Shown: positions 9,419 through 18,390 of the stretch, in pieces
Layout: each line of letters begins with the position of its first letter
Position numbering within the stretch: position 1 is the first letter of the stretch
DNA from: Neoluteolibacter marinus
GTDB lineage: Bacteria; Verrucomicrobiota; Verrucomicrobiia; Verrucomicrobiales; Akkermansiaceae
Reading direction: 5' to 3'
Length of the DNA stretch: 64,000 bases
Assembly: GCF_014904755.1 (NCBI RefSeq)
Contig: NZ_JACZFQ010000072.1
Coordinates: forward strand, 1 to 64,000
Program-made: the position numbers and the translations under genes
Notes under the pieces: generated by a model
What the model saw: only the letters and a program-made list of their open reading frames with translations
Databases searched by the model: none
What the model was told of the DNA's origin: nothing

Positions 9419-10345
9419 TCAGTTCGAGGACCGGAGTCGGGGATTGAGCCAAAGGCCGAGCAGGTCGGTCGCGAAGTTGGCGATGATGATCAGGGTGCCG
9501 TAGAGCATGACGATGCCGAGGATCACCGGGGCGTCGCCGACCTCGATGGCCTTGATGAAGTGCAGGCCGAGGCCGGGTACCACGAAGATGCTCTCGATGA
9601 CCACCGAGCCCGAAATGATGCTGGCAAAGGCGGGGCCGATATAGGCAACGGCGGGGATGAGGCCACCGCGCAGGCAGTGGCGGGTGAGGATTGACATGCT
9701 GCCGACGCCCTTCGCCCGGGCGGTGCGGACGAAATCCTGGCTGAGGGTTTCCAGCATGCCGGCGCGGGTCAGCCGCGAGAGGTAGGCGGCGGTCCCGAGC
9801 CCGAGCGTGATGGCGGGCAGGACCCAGCTGGCGGGCGACAAGGGCGACCAGCCCATGACCGGCAGCCACTCGAGCCGGCGGCCGAAATTCTCGGCGAGCA
9901 GGGGGCCGATCACGAAGCTCGGGATGCAGATGCCGATCATCGCGATCGCCATCGAGGCGTAGTCGAGGGACGAATTCTTCTTCCACGCGGCGAGCACGCC
10001 GAGGGGAATCCCGATCACGATCGCAACAGCCATGGCGACGATGCCGAGCTGCAGCGAATTCGGGAATGCCTGGGAAATGATCTCGATCACCGGACGACCT
10101 TCGAGGCGGAGGCTCACGCCCGGGTCGCCTTTCAGCAGGTTGCCGAGCTGGCGGGTATACTGGGTGCCGATCGACTCGTTGAGACCGTAGTAGGACTCGA
10201 TCTTCTCGCGGATATGGTCGGGGATCGCCTTTTCGGTCTGGAAGGGACCGTAGGGCAGCGCCTTGATCAGGAAGAAGGTGACCGTGAAGAGGACGAACAG
10301 AACGAGAAGTCCCTGCAGGAAGCGGCTGATGAGGGTGCGGAACAT
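9419..10345 (-). CDS. oppB: Peptide ABC transporter permease (OppB/DppB type)
   Basis: A 308-residue permease. I chose ATG 10345 (MFRTLISRFLQGLLVLFVLF), 2 bases after the oppA stop, because an in-frame start further upstream would lie inside oppA and adds residues that do not look like an OppB N-terminus. Family marks are the N-terminal membrane helix, the periplasmic segment with YYGLNESIGTQYTRQLGNLL, and the EAA-type loop TARAKGVGSMSILTRHCLR. It should pair with OppC to form the membrane channel for peptides delivered by OppA. Confidence 0.92.
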   Translation of the reverse strand: MFRTLISRFLQGLLVLFVLFTVTFFLIKALPYGPFQTEKAIPDHIREKIESYYGLNESIGTQYTRQLGNLLKGDPGVSLRLEGRPVIEIISQAFPNSLQLGIVAMAVAIVIGIPLGVLAAWKKNSSLDYASMAIAMIGICIPSFVIGPLLAENFGRRLEWLPVMGWSPLSPASWVLPAITLGLGTAAYLSRLTRAGMLETLSQDFVRTARAKGVGSMSILTRHCLRGGLIPAVAYIGPAFASIISGSVVIESIFVVPGLGLHFIKAIEVGDAPVILGIVMLYGTLIIIANFATDLLGLWLNPRLRSSN

Positions 10346-10347
10346 GG

Positions 10348-12255
10348 TCAGGGTTCGAGGCGGATGGCGCTGTAGGGGTGATTGTCGAGGAGCAGCGGAT
10401 GCCAGCCCTTCACCTCGGGGCGCAGCAGGTAGTTCCGCGAATACCAAGACATGGGCAGGATCGGATACTCATCCATCATCAGGCGCTCGGCCTGGCGCAG
10501 GCTTTCGAGGCGTTTGGCCGGGTCGGCTTCCAGCGCGGCCCCGGACAGCAGCTCCTCGTAGCGGTCGGAATGCCAGCCGGTGTTGTTGTTCCCGTTGCCC
10601 TCCGTCCACATCGTGAGGAAGGTGGTGGGATCGAGGTAGTCGCCGATCCAGCCGGCGGAGGCCATGTCGAAGTCGAGGCTCTGCTGGGCGCTGATGTAGG
10701 AACCCCAGTCCTTGTTCTGGATGTCGATCAGCACGTTCAGGTTCTGCTTCCACATCGCCTGGATGGCTTCGGCGCTGGCACGTGCGGCCGGCTTGCTGAT
10801 GAGCAGGGAGAAGCGCGGAAAGCCGCTGCCATCGGGATAGCCGGCCTCGGCGAGCAGGGCCCGGGCTTTCTCGGGATCGAATGACAGCACCTTGTCCGGT
10901 TCGTACGATCCCATTTTCGGCGTCAGCGAGGTGGCCGGGGTGTAGCCTTCCATGATGTAGTCGCAGAGTTGCTGGCGGTCGATCGCCAGGGCCAGAGCCT
11001 GACGGACCCGGGTGTCGGAAAGCACCGGTCGCGTGGTGTTGATCCGGATGAAAGTCGTCCCGACGTAGGGTTCCTGACGGAGATACTCCGGGGTGGTTTC
11101 GCGCACCTCCTTGATCAGGTCGGACGGCAGCTGATAGGTCGTGTGCAGCTGCCCGGACAGGAAAGCGCGGGTTTCGGTGTAGGGGTTTTCGATCGGCAGG
11201 AAGCGGATGCCATTGAGCCCGACATTGGCGGCATTCCAGTAGTGGGGATTGCGATCGACCTCGATCACGTCGTGGAAGAGCCAGGTCTTGAGCTTGAAGG
11301 GACCGTTGCCGACGATGTTCGGGTACAGGCTCCACGGCGTGAAGCGGTCGGAGATCTTGCCGTGCTTGAGCACCACGTGGCGCGGCACCGGGAACCAGGT
11401 GTAGTGGCGGACCAGCGAGGGCAGGTAAGGTACCGGTTCGCGCAACTCGAGCTGCAGCGTGTAATCATCGACCGCGGTGGCACCGACGCCGGCCAGCTCG
11501 AACAAATCGTCGGAGGCCTTTCCGGCCATGGTCGTCAGCAGGGCCTTGGCCTTCGCCATGAACGTGCCCACCGGCCAGGAATAGCGGCCGGCAGGATCGG
11601 CGAGGATCCATTCCAGCGCTTCTGCGGGAAGGGCGTCGAGTCCCTTCGCCGTGACGAACAGTTTCCGCTGGGCGTCATCCGTCAGGTCCGGCCATTTAGG
11701 CGATTCGCCGAGGGGGGCGAGGTCAACCTTGGCATCGGGACCGAATCCCACGTCCTTCATGTCGTCCCAGCTGGTGTTGGGGACGGCACCGGCCGTCAGG
11801 AGGATCTTGCCGCGGCGGTTCTTGTTGTAGTCCTCGGCGTTCTTCAGCGGGTAGACCATCTCGACATAGGGCGCCGCGAGGTCGGGATGGAGCATGCGGT
11901 GGTAGGAAAAGACGAAGTCGTGCGCGGTGACCGGTGCGCCGTCGGACCACCGGCCATCGGGCTGCAGGTGGAAGGTCCACCCGGTCAAGGTGTCGTTGTG
12001 CTCCCACGAAACCGCGGCACCCGGCGGCAGGCCGTCGTCTTTCTCCGGGTCGTCGGCGACCAGTCCCTCGAACATCGCGCCGATCAACTTGCTCTCGATG
12101 ACCCCGGTGACGAGATGGAGATCCAGGGCCTTCGGTTCGGACGAATTGCCGATGAGCATGATGCCCTCGCGGTTCGCCTTTTCGACCTGGGTCTCCCGCT
12201 GGCAGCCGGCGAGGCAGAGGGCGAGGGGAAGTAGGAAAAGTGCGCGGTGTGTCAT
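10348..12255 (-). CDS. oppA: Periplasmic peptide-binding lipoprotein (OppA, SBP family 5)
   Basis: A 635-residue solute-binding protein with a lipoprotein signal (MTHRALFLLPLALCLAGC, lipid-attached Cys18). SBP-family-5 marks include GWTFHLQPDGRWSDGAPVTA (about residues 90-110), HDFVFSYHRML, the GNGPFKL segment, and RQALALAIDRQQLCDYIMEG. The length is somewhat above E. coli OppA (about 540), with extra sequence around residues 130-230. It is the first gene of the minus-strand operon. It probably binds oligopeptides outside the inner membrane and hands them to OppB/OppC; which peptides cannot be read from sequence. Confidence 0.92.
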   Translation of the reverse strand: MTHRALFLLPLALCLAGCQRETQVEKANREGIMLIGNSSEPKALDLHLVTGVIESKLIGAMFEGLVADDPEKDDGLPPGAAVSWEHNDTLTGWTFHLQPDGRWSDGAPVTAHDFVFSYHRMLHPDLAAPYVEMVYPLKNAEDYNKNRRGKILLTAGAVPNTSWDDMKDVGFGPDAKVDLAPLGESPKWPDLTDDAQRKLFVTAKGLDALPAEALEWILADPAGRYSWPVGTFMAKAKALLTTMAGKASDDLFELAGVGATAVDDYTLQLELREPVPYLPSLVRHYTWFPVPRHVVLKHGKISDRFTPWSLYPNIVGNGPFKLKTWLFHDVIEVDRNPHYWNAANVGLNGIRFLPIENPYTETRAFLSGQLHTTYQLPSDLIKEVRETTPEYLRQEPYVGTTFIRINTTRPVLSDTRVRQALALAIDRQQLCDYIMEGYTPATSLTPKMGSYEPDKVLSFDPEKARALLAEAGYPDGSGFPRFSLLISKPAARASAEAIQAMWKQNLNVLIDIQNKDWGSYISAQQSLDFDMASAGWIGDYLDPTTFLTMWTEGNGNNNTGWHSDRYEELLSGAALEADPAKRLESLRQAERLMMDEYPILPMSWYSRNYLLRPEVKGWHPLLLDNHPYSAIRLEP

Positions 12256-12442
12256 GGGGCGGGCGATGACTAGCGTTTCCCGTGCTCAGATTGCAGGGAA
12301 AATTTCACACGAATCGTTTGTTCGCGGCGCTAGATGGCAGGATTGACGCGATTTTCAGGGAATCCTGCACAATTGGCCCGAGGGGGCTTGCAAGGGTGTG
12401 AAGGATCGCTAGAACCGCCGGAACCGCCTTTGTTAGCTCGAA
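12256..12442. promoter_or_regulatory. Divergent promoter region of the two peptide-import operons
   Basis: These 187 bases lie between the divergent starts of oppA (minus) and yejB (plus), so both operon promoters should be here. For the plus operon a TTGACG at 12343-12348 is followed 19 bases later by CACAAT at 12368-12373; the spacing is long and the match weak. No clear minus promoter or operator palindrome stands out. Shared space could allow joint control of both importers (inference). Confidence 0.35.
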
Positions 12443-13729
12443 TTGAAAGCCTACTTCCTGCGCCGCATCCTGCTGGTTCCGTTCACCTTGATCGGGATCA
12501 CGGCGCTGGTCTTCTCGACCATCCGGCTCGCACCGGGCGGCCCGATGGAGCAGAGCCTGGCGCGCCTGATCGGCGGTGAGAAGCGGGCTCGTGCCGAGTC
12601 GTCGTTCTCGCTGACCGCGGCGCAGGTGCTGGAGGAAGAAGAGAAGTTCAACCGCGACAAAGGGCTGGCACGCGCCTACCTGGAGTGGCTCGGCGCGGTT
12701 CCGCGGGACCTGGAAAAGACCGGCAAGGAGTTTCCCGAGGGCAAGATGGAAGTGCAGATCCCGGTTCCCGGGACCACCCACGTTGTCACCGCCCGCAGGG
12801 ATGCGGCGGGGGGCGTGAAGCTCGATCCGCTCGAAGGGGCCGACCTTTCCGCCTGGCAGGTCCGGCTGCGGACACCGGAAGAGCAGGCGGAGCGCTGGGC
12901 CCGCTGGGTGAAGGGCATCGATCTGGAAAAAATGCCCGACTACCGCGCGGTGCTTTTCAAGCCCGGCTTCGACGGTTTGCTGCAGGGGAGTCTCGGAAAG
13001 TCCACGAAATACCAGGATTCGGTTTGGTCGATGATCCTCGACCGTTTGCCGGTGTCGCTGTTCTTCGGCATCGCCAGCATGATCGCGGTCTACGGGATCT
13101 GCCTGCCCCTCGGGATCGTCAAGGCGATCAAGCACCGCAGCTTCCTCGACAACATCACCTCGGCCGCCGTTTTCGCGGGCTACGCGATTCCCGGCTACGC
13201 CCTCGGTTCCCTGATGGTGGTCTTCCTCGGTGCCAAGCTCGGCTGGTTCCCGATCCGCGGGTTCACCGGCGATGACTTTGAGACCTTGTCGAACGCGGAC
13301 AAGGCCAAGGACCTCCTCCGGCACACGGCGATGCCGCTGGTCTGCTACCTGATCGGCAGCTTCGCCTTCATGACCATGATGATGAAAAACAACCTCATGG
13401 ACAACCTGGCGGCCGACTATGTCCGGACCGCCGCCGCCAAGGGCGTGTCGTTCCCGTCGGCGGTGTTCAAGCACGCGTTCCGCAACTCGATCATCCCCAT
13501 CGCCACGACCTTCGGGAACAACGTGTCCCTGCTGGTGGCAGGCAGTATGCTGATCGAGCGGGTGTTCGACATCAACGGTTTCGGCTTGCTGCAATTCAGC
13601 GCGATCTACGAACGCGACGAACCGCTGATGATGGGCGTGTTGTTTTTCTCCGCATTGTTGCTGTTGGTCGGCAACATCCTCTCCGACTTGTGCGTGGCGA
13701 TGGTCGATCCGCGGGTGAGCTACGAATGA
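12443..13729 (+). CDS. yejB: Peptide ABC transporter permease, YejB type
   Basis: A 428-residue permease starting at TTG 12443. The N-terminus (MKAYFLRRILLVPFTLIGIT) and the APGGPMEQ segment match YejB, the microcin-C/large-peptide importer permease. The C-terminus matches YejB closely: GFGLLQFSAIYERDEPLMMG, then NILSDLCVAMVDPRVSYE. It is longer than E. coli YejB (364) because of a larger periplasmic insert (about residues 45-195) that includes repeated mentions of dicarboxylate-like charged stretches. EAA-type loop: TAAAKGVSFPSAVFKHAFRN. First gene of a five-gene operon; the next start is 1 base after its stop. Confidence 0.9.
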   Translation: MKAYFLRRILLVPFTLIGITALVFSTIRLAPGGPMEQSLARLIGGEKRARAESSFSLTAAQVLEEEEKFNRDKGLARAYLEWLGAVPRDLEKTGKEFPEGKMEVQIPVPGTTHVVTARRDAAGGVKLDPLEGADLSAWQVRLRTPEEQAERWARWVKGIDLEKMPDYRAVLFKPGFDGLLQGSLGKSTKYQDSVWSMILDRLPVSLFFGIASMIAVYGICLPLGIVKAIKHRSFLDNITSAAVFAGYAIPGYALGSLMVVFLGAKLGWFPIRGFTGDDFETLSNADKAKDLLRHTAMPLVCYLIGSFAFMTMMMKNNLMDNLAADYVRTAAAKGVSFPSAVFKHAFRNSIIPIATTFGNNVSLLVAGSMLIERVFDINGFGLLQFSAIYERDEPLMMGVLFFSALLLLVGNILSDLCVAMVDPRVSYE

Positions 13730-13730
13730 G

Positions 13731-15335
13731 ATGAACTTTCCGCGCAAGATCGGCTTGTTGTTGATTCTCGTGGCACTGGCCGCGGGGTGGTCGCATTCCC
13801 GCGAGCTGGCCCTGCCGTCGCTGCGCTGGTTCTTTTCGTTCGGTGCCACACCGGACGAGATCCAGGTGGCCAGCCCGGCGGAGTGGAGCTTGTTTTCCTG
13901 GGAAACCAGCAACCGCTGGCTCCGCGAGCATCAGGGGGACATCGTCGGCTACGGGATTTGCGGGGTCATGGCGATCGCCGGGTTGGTGATGATTTTCACC
14001 GGCGGGAAGTTTCAATGGAATCCGCTGACGCTGCGCAAGTTCGCCCGCTTCCGTTCGATCGGCCGGGGGTGGACCGCCTACCGGATCCTCATCCTTCTTT
14101 TGTTGCTGGCGATGCTGGACCAGGTGTTGGTCGGCAAGCGGGCGCTGGCGGTGAATTACGAGGGTCGCTGGTTCTTCCCGGCCTTCCAGCAGCAGATCCT
14201 TTACGAGAAGGATTTCGGGGGCTCGGCCGAGCAAGAGGTGAACTACCGCAAGCTGCACCAGCGCTTTGTCGATGAGAAGTCCGGCAACAAGGTGATCCTG
14301 CCGCCGATCCCGTGGGATCCGACCTTCGATTCGGATGAAGTGATCCGCCGTCCCTTGCTGGTGATCGAGGGCAAGATCCACCGGAATGGCGACAAGGAGC
14401 CGTTCAACGGCCAGGCGGTGCAGTTCCGCGAAGACAATCTGGAGATCCAGAGCCTCGCCTCTCGGTTCCGCAAGGGGCTGCGCGACGGGACGACATCGGT
14501 TTACGACGAGAAAGGGGAATTCACCCGCCGGGAGGAATGGCGTGAGGGCAAGCGGGTCATGGAGGGGAGCGAGGAGCCTTCGGCCGATGTTCCCGAAACC
14601 GGCTGGGTCGAACTGGTCTATCCCCCGGCGCCGCCGTCGTGGAACGACAAGCACTTCCTCGGGACCGACTCCAAGGGCTGGGACATCGCCGCGCAGATGT
14701 TCGGTGGCTTGCAGGTGATTTTCAAAGCCTCGGCGATGTTCCTCGCCATCACCTACGGGGCCGGGATCGCGCTGGGCTGTATCATGGGCTACTTCGGCGG
14801 GTGGTTCGACATCACCATGCAGCGGCTGATCGAGATCCTCAGCAATGTCCCGTTCTTGTTGGTGGTGATGATCGTCACCGCGAGCATCGGCCGGGACAAC
14901 GTGGTGCTCGCCAACATCCTGCTGATCTACTGCGCCTTTTCGTGGATCTCGGTGGCCACCTACCTGCGAACGGCCACCTTCAAGGAGAAGGCCCGCGACT
15001 ATGTGGCGGCCGCGAGGGTCCAGGGGGCGGGAACCACCCGGGTGATCTTCCGTCACATCCTGCCGAACGCGATTTCAACCATCGTCACCCTGTTGCCGTT
15101 CAGCGTCGCCGGCCTGACCACGATGCTGACCGCCATGGACTTCCTTGGTTTCGGCCTGCCCGACTCCTACCCCAGCTGGGGCCGGGTGCTGGACGACGGC
15201 ACCTCGAATCTTTCCTCGCCATGGATCGTGGCCTCGGTCTTCGGGGTGATGGTGACGGTGCTGCTGGTGATCACCTTCATCGGCGAGGCAATCCGCGAGG
15301 CCTTCGATCCCAAGAAATTCACCACCTACCAATGA
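13731..15335 (+). CDS. yejE: Peptide ABC transporter permease, YejE type, with enlarged N-terminal half
   Basis: A 534-residue permease, far longer than E. coli YejE (341). The N-terminal half has membrane segments near residues 5-20, 65-85 and 118-137, and a periplasmic region containing VNYEGRWFFPAFQQQ and DFGGSAEQE that matches the YejE VRYDGSWYFP/DFGG region. Then come GTDSKGWDIAAQMFGGLQVI, the EAA loop AAARVQGAGTTRVIFRHILP, and the YejE-like end MDFLGFGLPDSYPSWG and FIGEAIREAFDPKKF. Its TGA overlaps the ATG of the binding-protein gene (ATGA), so the genes are translationally coupled. The extra segment holds MORN-like or acidic-rich sequence around residues 215-290 (DEKGEFTRREEW), of unknown role. 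Confidence 0.9.
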   Translation: MNFPRKIGLLLILVALAAGWSHSRELALPSLRWFFSFGATPDEIQVASPAEWSLFSWETSNRWLREHQGDIVGYGICGVMAIAGLVMIFTGGKFQWNPLTLRKFARFRSIGRGWTAYRILILLLLLAMLDQVLVGKRALAVNYEGRWFFPAFQQQILYEKDFGGSAEQEVNYRKLHQRFVDEKSGNKVILPPIPWDPTFDSDEVIRRPLLVIEGKIHRNGDKEPFNGQAVQFREDNLEIQSLASRFRKGLRDGTTSVYDEKGEFTRREEWREGKRVMEGSEEPSADVPETGWVELVYPPAPPSWNDKHFLGTDSKGWDIAAQMFGGLQVIFKASAMFLAITYGAGIALGCIMGYFGGWFDITMQRLIEILSNVPFLLVVMIVTASIGRDNVVLANILLIYCAFSWISVATYLRTATFKEKARDYVAAARVQGAGTTRVIFRHILPNAISTIVTLLPFSVAGLTTMLTAMDFLGFGLPDSYPSWGRVLDDGTSNLSSPWIVASVFGVMVTVLLVITFIGEAIREAFDPKKFTTYQ

Positions 15336-17401
15336 TCCGCCGGCTCACCATCCTGGCCGCGGCCGTGGCCGCCCTCGCTTCCCTATCCTGCACGGACCGG
15401 GGCGCCGACGAGTTTCCTTCGTACGACAACACTCGCGAGCGGGAACTTTTCTACGAGCGCAAGAATGCCGAGGTGCTGGAGGAGTTGACCGCCTCGCGGA
15501 ACAAGCTCGAACAGGAGTTGGCGGGAGAGTTGGCGGACGACGTCAGGATGGAGAAACAGCAGCAGCTCGGTGCGTTGCGTCACCGGATGGAGCGGCCGAA
15601 GTTCTTCGACATCCTGACGGAAGCCGACCTGCCGCAGGACTTGGAGTGGAAGACCGACCTCGACCAGCCGGAGCTTGGATCGCCGGACGCCAGGAAGGGC
15701 GGAACGTTCCATTCCTTCATTCCCGGGGGCTCGTACCCGCCGACCATCCGGCCCCTCGGCAAGGAGGGCAACAACTCGTTCCGCAGCTATCACTGGGACG
15801 ATGTCGAGATGAGCCTGACCGCCTGGCACCCCGGAACCGGCAAGCCGATTCCGGCGCTGGCGGACCGATGGGCGGTCGCCGAAGACGGGCAGACGGTCTA
15901 CTTCCACATCGACGACGACGCCCGCTGGTCGGACGGCAAGGAAGTCACCTCGCGCGACTGGCTGATGGCCTTCTACATCTACCTGTCACCCTACCTGACC
16001 GAGGCGTTCTACCGCGCTTATTACGGCGAACAGTACTGGGGCATCGCAACCTACGGCGACGACTATGTCTGCATCCGTCTCGCGTCGGCAAAGCCGATGG
16101 CGGAAGGATTCGCCGGGCTGACACCGTTCCAGGAAGACTTTTACAAGGAGTTCGGGCCCGACTTCGAGACCCGCTACAACTGGCGGCCGCGGCCGACCAC
16201 CGGTGCGTACAGGATCCGGTCGGAGGATATCCAGAAAGGCCGTTCGATCGCGTTGACGCGGGTGCAGGACTGGTGGGCCAAGGACAAGAAATACTACAAA
16301 TATCGTTTCAATCCCGACCGGCTCGAGTACATTCAGGTCCGCGACGAGGAGAAGGTCTTCCAGCTGTTCCTTCGCGGGGAGATCGACGTCTACCTCCTTG
16401 GCGACGCCCGGAAGTGGTATGAAAAGACCGAGGTGCCGGAGGTCTTCAACGGCTACATCGAGAAGGCGACCTTCTACAACGAGTTCCCGGCGGTTTCCCG
16501 CGGATTCTATTTCAACCTGCACGAGGACTCGTTGAAGAACCTCGAGGTCCGCATCGGCCTGCAGCACGCGTGCAACTGGGAAAAAGTCATCGAACTGGAC
16601 CTGCGGGGCGACGGCGAGCGGCTGAACCTGCTCAATGCCGGCTATGGCGAGTTTTCCCATCCCACGCTCCGCACTCGTCCGTTCTCAGTGGAAAAGGCCC
16701 GCGAGCACTTCGCCAAGGCAGGCTTCACCGATCGCGACAAGGACGGCATCCTCAAGACGCCGTCCGGCAAGCGGCTTTCTTTCACCGTCACCTACCCGAA
16801 GCACCCCATCTGGGACCCAATCCTCCTGCGGATCAAGGAGGAGGCCCGCCGGGCCGGGGTGGAATTCAAGCTCGAGGGAATGGATCCGGTCGCGGCGTTC
16901 CAGAAGATCAGCCGCAAGGAGCATGAGATCGCCTTCGCCGGTTGGCAGAGCCCGCCGCCGATCCCGGATTACTACCAGGGCTTCCATTCGAAGGATGCCT
17001 ACGAACCGGGGTCGACCAAGCCCCGGCCGATGACCAACAACATCAACTCCTTCGCCGATCCGGAGGTGGACAAGATTCTCGAGGAAAACCGCGCCGCCCG
17101 CAGCCTCGATGTGATCCGCGACACCAGCTACAAGATCGAGGAGATCATGCACGAGCGCGCCGTGTGGGTGCCGGCGTTCACCCGGCCGTTCTACCGGGTC
17201 GGCTACTGGCGCTGGGTCCGCTGGCCGGACGATTTCAACGTCCGCCTCGGCAACGACCCGGAGATGAACCACGTGCTGTGGATCGACAACGACATCAAGC
17301 GGGACACGCTTGAGGCGATGAAAGAGGGCCGCACTTTCCCGGAGCAAAACCACGTGTTCGACCAATTCCGTTCCAAGCCCGCCGCGGCTGCCGCCGAGTG
17401 A
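15332..17401 (+). CDS. yejA: Peptide-binding lipoprotein, YejA type (SBP family 5)
   Basis: The start is ATG 15332, overlapping the yejE stop, giving 689 residues; the longer open frame upstream lies inside yejE and is not used. The N-terminus is a lipoprotein signal ending SLSC (Cys20), followed by a charged helical stretch (about residues 30-90, possible coiled coil) not typical of YejA. The binding domain shows KGGTFHSFIPGGSYPPTIRP, LADRWAVAEDGQTVYFHID and WSDGKEVTSRDWLMAFYIYL, all typical of family-5 peptide binders. It ends with an alanine-rich tail. As in E. coli yejABEF it sits with YejB/YejE, but is the third gene here. Confidence 0.9.
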   Translation: MIRRLTILAAAVAALASLSCTDRGADEFPSYDNTRERELFYERKNAEVLEELTASRNKLEQELAGELADDVRMEKQQQLGALRHRMERPKFFDILTEADLPQDLEWKTDLDQPELGSPDARKGGTFHSFIPGGSYPPTIRPLGKEGNNSFRSYHWDDVEMSLTAWHPGTGKPIPALADRWAVAEDGQTVYFHIDDDARWSDGKEVTSRDWLMAFYIYLSPYLTEAFYRAYYGEQYWGIATYGDDYVCIRLASAKPMAEGFAGLTPFQEDFYKEFGPDFETRYNWRPRPTTGAYRIRSEDIQKGRSIALTRVQDWWAKDKKYYKYRFNPDRLEYIQVRDEEKVFQLFLRGEIDVYLLGDARKWYEKTEVPEVFNGYIEKATFYNEFPAVSRGFYFNLHEDSLKNLEVRIGLQHACNWEKVIELDLRGDGERLNLLNAGYGEFSHPTLRTRPFSVEKAREHFAKAGFTDRDKDGILKTPSGKRLSFTVTYPKHPIWDPILLRIKEEARRAGVEFKLEGMDPVAAFQKISRKEHEIAFAGWQSPPPIPDYYQGFHSKDAYEPGSTKPRPMTNNINSFADPEVDKILEENRAARSLDVIRDTSYKIEEIMHERAVWVPAFTRPFYRVGYWRWVRWPDDFNVRLGNDPEMNHVLWIDNDIKRDTLEAMKEGRTFPEQNHVFDQFRSKPAAAAAE

Positions 17402-17403
17402 CC

Positions 17404-18390
17404 ATGTCCGAGCCACTTCTTCAGGTCCGTGATCTCATCACCGCCTTCGACACCGATGGCGGCCTGATCCGTGCCGTCGACCAGGTCTCATTCGACATCG
17501 AGCGCGGCAAGACGCTCGGGATTGTCGGCGAGTCGGGCTGCGGGAAGAGCGTGACCGCGATGTCGATGATCCGGCTGTTGCCGCAACCGGCGGGCAAGAT
17601 CCTGCAGGGCGAGGTGATGTTCAAGGGCCGGGACCTCACCCGGCTCAAGCCGTCGGAGCTCCGCAAGATCCGCGGCAACGAGATCGGGGTGATCTTCCAG
17701 GAGCCGATGACCGCCCTCAATCCGGTCCACCGGATCGGCAAACAGCTTTCCGAGTGCTTCCGCCTGCACAAGAAAATGAGCAAGCGAAAGGCGTGGGAGG
17801 CCGCGATCGAGATGTTGCGGCTGGTAAAGATTCCGGCGCCGGAGCTGCGGGCGGGCGACTACCCCCACCAGCTCTCCGGCGGGATGAGGCAGCGAGTGGT
17901 GATTGCCATGGCTCTTGCCTGCCGGCCCGACCTGATCATCGCCGACGAGCCGACGACGGCTCTCGATGTCACCGTCCAGGCGCAGATCCTCGATCTCATG
18001 AAGCGCTTGCAGGCCGAGATGGGGATGTCGGTGATCCTGATCACCCATGATCTCGGTGTCATCGCCGAAAGCTGCGACGAGGTGGTGGTGATGTACGGCG
18101 GCCGGGTGGTCGAGCGGGCGCCGGTGAAGGCGCTGTTTGCGAATCCCTTGCACGCCTACACCCGCGGGCTGCTGGCCTCGATCCCCCGGATGGAGACCCC
18201 GCGCAAGACGAAGCTGCCGGTCATTCCCGGGATGGTCGCCACGCTCAAGGATTTCGTTCCCGGCTGCCGCTTCTGCCAACGGATGGACCGCCAGGGAAGC
18301 ACGCTCCGCGAGCGCCCTTCGTTCATCGAAGTGTCGCCCGGCCATTGGGTGGAAGCTTGTCCCCTTTGTTACGCCTCCAACGACGCATGA
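17404..18390 (+). CDS. oppD: Peptide ABC transporter ATPase (OppD/DppD type)
   Basis: A 328-residue ATPase. ATG 17404 ([11 protein letters not shown]) is preferred; a GTG at 17398 overlapping the yejA stop is an alternative. Walker A is GESGCGKS (about residues 41-48), the signature LSGGMRQRV, Walker [15 protein letters not shown], and the switch His is in LITHDLG. The C-terminal oligopeptide domain has cysteines in PGCRFCQRM and ACPLC; a cysteine cluster here is known to bind an Fe-S cluster in some DppD proteins, but binding here is inferred. It forms a heterodimer with OppF and may serve both permease pairs nearby. Confidence 0.92.
   Translation: MSEPLLQVRDLITAFDTDGGLIRAVDQVSFDIERGKTLGIVGESGCGKSVTAMSMIRLLPQPAGKILQGEVMFKGRDLTRLKPSELRKIRGNEIGVIFQEPMTALNPVHRIGKQLSECFRLHKKMSKRKAWEAAIEMLRLVKIPAPELRAGDYPHQLSGGMRQRVVIAMALACRPDLIIADEPTTALDVTVQAQILDLMKRLQAEMGMSVILITHDLGVIAESCDEVVVMYGGRVVERAPVKALFANPLHAYTRGLLASIPRMETPRKTKLPVIPGMVATLKDFVPGCRFCQRMDRQGSTLRERPSFIEVSPGHWVEACPLCYASNDA

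Noticed and set aside
12305-15056. Two long minus-strand open frames (535 and 486 residues)
   Set aside because: Antisense to yejB and yejE, which have full family motifs; the shadows are rich in His, Arg and Gln and match nothing.
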